Shown piece after piece: positions 63,404 to 64,000 of a stretch of DNA of 64,000 bases. The position numbers and the translations under genes were made by a program. The notes under the pieces were generated by a model. It did no database searches. It saw nothing but the letters and a program-made list of their open reading frames with translations, and was not told where the DNA came from. Within the stretch, counting starts at the first letter, position 1; every line of letters begins with the position of its first letter. Source of the DNA: Colletes latitarsis. Lineage: Eukaryota; Arthropoda; Insecta; Hymenoptera; Colletidae. The stretch lies in NCBI RefSeq assembly GCF_051014445.1, contig NW_027488369.1, positions 18,831,084 to 18,895,083 on the forward strand, written 5' to 3'.

Positions 63404-63918
63404 TTTCAGTGTGGTCCCACATTACTACGTGATCCAAACCAGAAAAAACCCAGGATCCGTCCAACAAGTATGTGAAGAATGCGAAAGTATGAGTCTGATC
63501 AGTGAAAATCCCCGGCCTAACCTAGACCTAACATGCGTTATCCTCAAAAATATTGATCGAAACCAGGTTTAATCGACTGTTTCAGTGTGGTACCACACTA
63601 CTACGTGACCCATACCGGAAAAAACCCAGGATCTGTTCAACAAGTATGTGAAGAATGCGAAAGTATGAGTATGATGAGGGCAAATCCCAGACCTATCCCA
63701 GACCTAACATGCGTTATCCTCTAAAATATTTATCAAGACCAGGTTTAATTGATTGTTTCAGTGTGGTCCCACATTACTACGTGATCCAAACCAGAAAAAA
63801 CCCAGGATCCGTCCAACAAGTATGTGAAGAATGCGAAAGTATGAGTCTGATGAGTGAAAATCCCCGGCCTAACCTAGACCTAACATGCGTTATCCTCAAA
63901 AATATTGATCGAAACCAG
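63391..63918 (+). repeat. 2-monomer local duplication (352 bp)
   Basis: The monomers starting at 63391 and 63743 share ggatccgtccaacaag (tcc instead of ttc) and ccccggcctaacc, 352 bp apart. Because gtccaac is absent from the rest of what I read, this is a young dimer duplication. Confidence 0.8.
63743..63918 (+). repeat. Reference monomer, class A (176 bp)
   Basis: A convenient type monomer, phased to begin at gtttaat. Class A is recognised by ccaaaccagaaaaaaccc, then ggatcc (BamHI-type site), gttcaacaagtatgtgaag and aatgcgaaag. Other classes differ mainly in monomer positions about 40-95. Class B has aatccagaaatagccc, ctagccatgaag and tatgagaaatatgcg. Class C has aaagcagaaaaaaccctcg, atcaggtcaacatgcatg and ttaaaactgcg. 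Class D has ccagaaaataaccc and gttcaacgagtatgtgaag. Class E has gttgtacttcatt in place of the palindrome, followed by a B-like ctagccatcaag. The 3' third (aaatcc to gaaaccag) varies independently, so many monomers are mosaics. Confidence 0.9.
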
Positions 63919-64000
63919 GTTTAATCGACAGTTTCAGTGTGGTACCACATTACTACGTGATCCAAACCAGAAAAAAACCCAGGACCTGTTCAACAAGTAT

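Larger units (their letters stand above)
1..64000 (+). repeat. Satellite DNA array, about 363 head-to-tail monomers of 176-177 bp
   Basis: The motif gtttaat followed by t/c/g-gactgttt recurs every 176 or 177 bases from the first line to the last. Examples of monomer starts are 171, 347, 523, 699, 876 and, at the far end, 63391, 63567, 63743, 63919. The motif is always on this strand, so no inversion is visible. Every line read can be assigned to a monomer variant; there is no unique spacer, transposon, microsatellite or gene. Conserved landmarks in order along the monomer are gtttaat, a GGTACC-centred palindrome, tactacgtga, an A-tract in ccagaaaaaaccc, gcgaaag, two 11-bp subrepeats of the cccagaccta type, atgcgttatcct and a final gaaaccag. 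Monomer length and HOR order are typical of centromeric satellites, but a centromeric role is inference only. I do not recognise the family. Confidence 0.97.
39600..64000 (+). repeat. Block C: nested segmental duplications of satellite
   Basis: From about 39600 the cattaagaa class C monomers vanish and monomers with ctcaaaaatattgatcg, ctatgtgatccaaacc, gtatgagtctgacgagg and ctcggcctaacc appear. Organisation is by repeats of different size: 1409, 881, about 6870, 4049, 528 and 352 bp. All keep monomer register. No gene, RNA or foreign insertion is visible. The final monomer starting at 63919 is cut by the window end. Confidence 0.85.

Noticed and set aside
2075..63924. Dozens of plus-strand open frames of 63 to 103 codons with very similar translations
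   Set aside because: They recur with the satellite monomer, begin and end at fixed monomer positions, often need TTG or GTG starts, and open or close by one base (tttatc or ttgatc). No splice, promoter or ribosome-binding context is consistent. Treated as non-coding.
1..64000. CRISPR-like regular repeats
   Set aside because: There are no unique spacers between short repeats; the whole 176-bp unit is repeated.
1..64000. CENP-B box
   Set aside because: On the reverse strand ttcgatcaa of the monomer tail fits the first half of the NTTCGNNNNANNCGGGN pattern, but the CGGG half is absent. I found no full match by eye.
1..64000. Telomere-like repeats from the many cctaac strings
   Set aside because: They are part of the 11-bp subrepeat (cccagacctaac); no run of tandem CCCTAA or CCCTAAA units exists.
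1..64000. Known satellite identity (human alpha, Arabidopsis 178-bp, rice CentO, maize CentC)
   Set aside because: Monomer length or sequence does not match what I recall of these families. Without a database search I assign no name or species.

Overview
The whole 64 kb window is tandem satellite DNA. I find no gene, RNA gene, transposon, CRISPR array or unique sequence in it. The unit is a monomer of about 176 bp (some variants 177 bp), roughly 363 copies, all head-to-tail in the same orientation, about 41% GC. Hand-counting one late monomer gave A 60, T 43, G 34, C 39. Monomer length, higher-order organisation and the lack of interruptions fit a eukaryotic centromeric or pericentromeric array in an animal or plant. 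I do not recognise the sequence family, so species and chromosome stay open.

Block A (1 to about 21,920) is a higher-order repeat (HOR). Its basic unit is 14 distinct monomers (named M1 to M14 here), 2466 bp = 12 x 176 + 2 x 177. Ten consecutive units can be delimited. Four keep the plain 14-monomer order, one of them short by 11 bp. One is a 14-mer with four monomers replaced by four others. Five are 10- or 11-monomer derivatives made by in-register recombination between related monomers.

Block B (about 21,920 to 39,600) uses the same monomer classes in a less regular, more divergent order. Landmark monomers are spaced at 7 to 17 monomers with no fixed period. It contains a 1.2 kb dispersed duplication and a 2.1 to 2.3 kb tandem duplication.

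Block C (about 39,600 to 64,000) is built of nested duplications: an 8-monomer repeat (1409 bp), a 5-monomer HOR (881 bp), a segmental tandem duplication of about 6.9 to 7.2 kb, a 23-monomer duplication (4049 bp) whose copies look almost identical, and small 3-mer and 2-mer duplications near the end.

The recurring open reading frames of 63 to 103 codons are by-products of the repeat. Because 176 = 3 x 58 + 2, each monomer shifts frame and a stop arrives in the next or following monomer. None is annotated as a gene. The interest lies in the record of array evolution: unequal exchange, gene-conversion-like replacement, 11-bp slippage, and the change from a regular HOR to a disordered flank.
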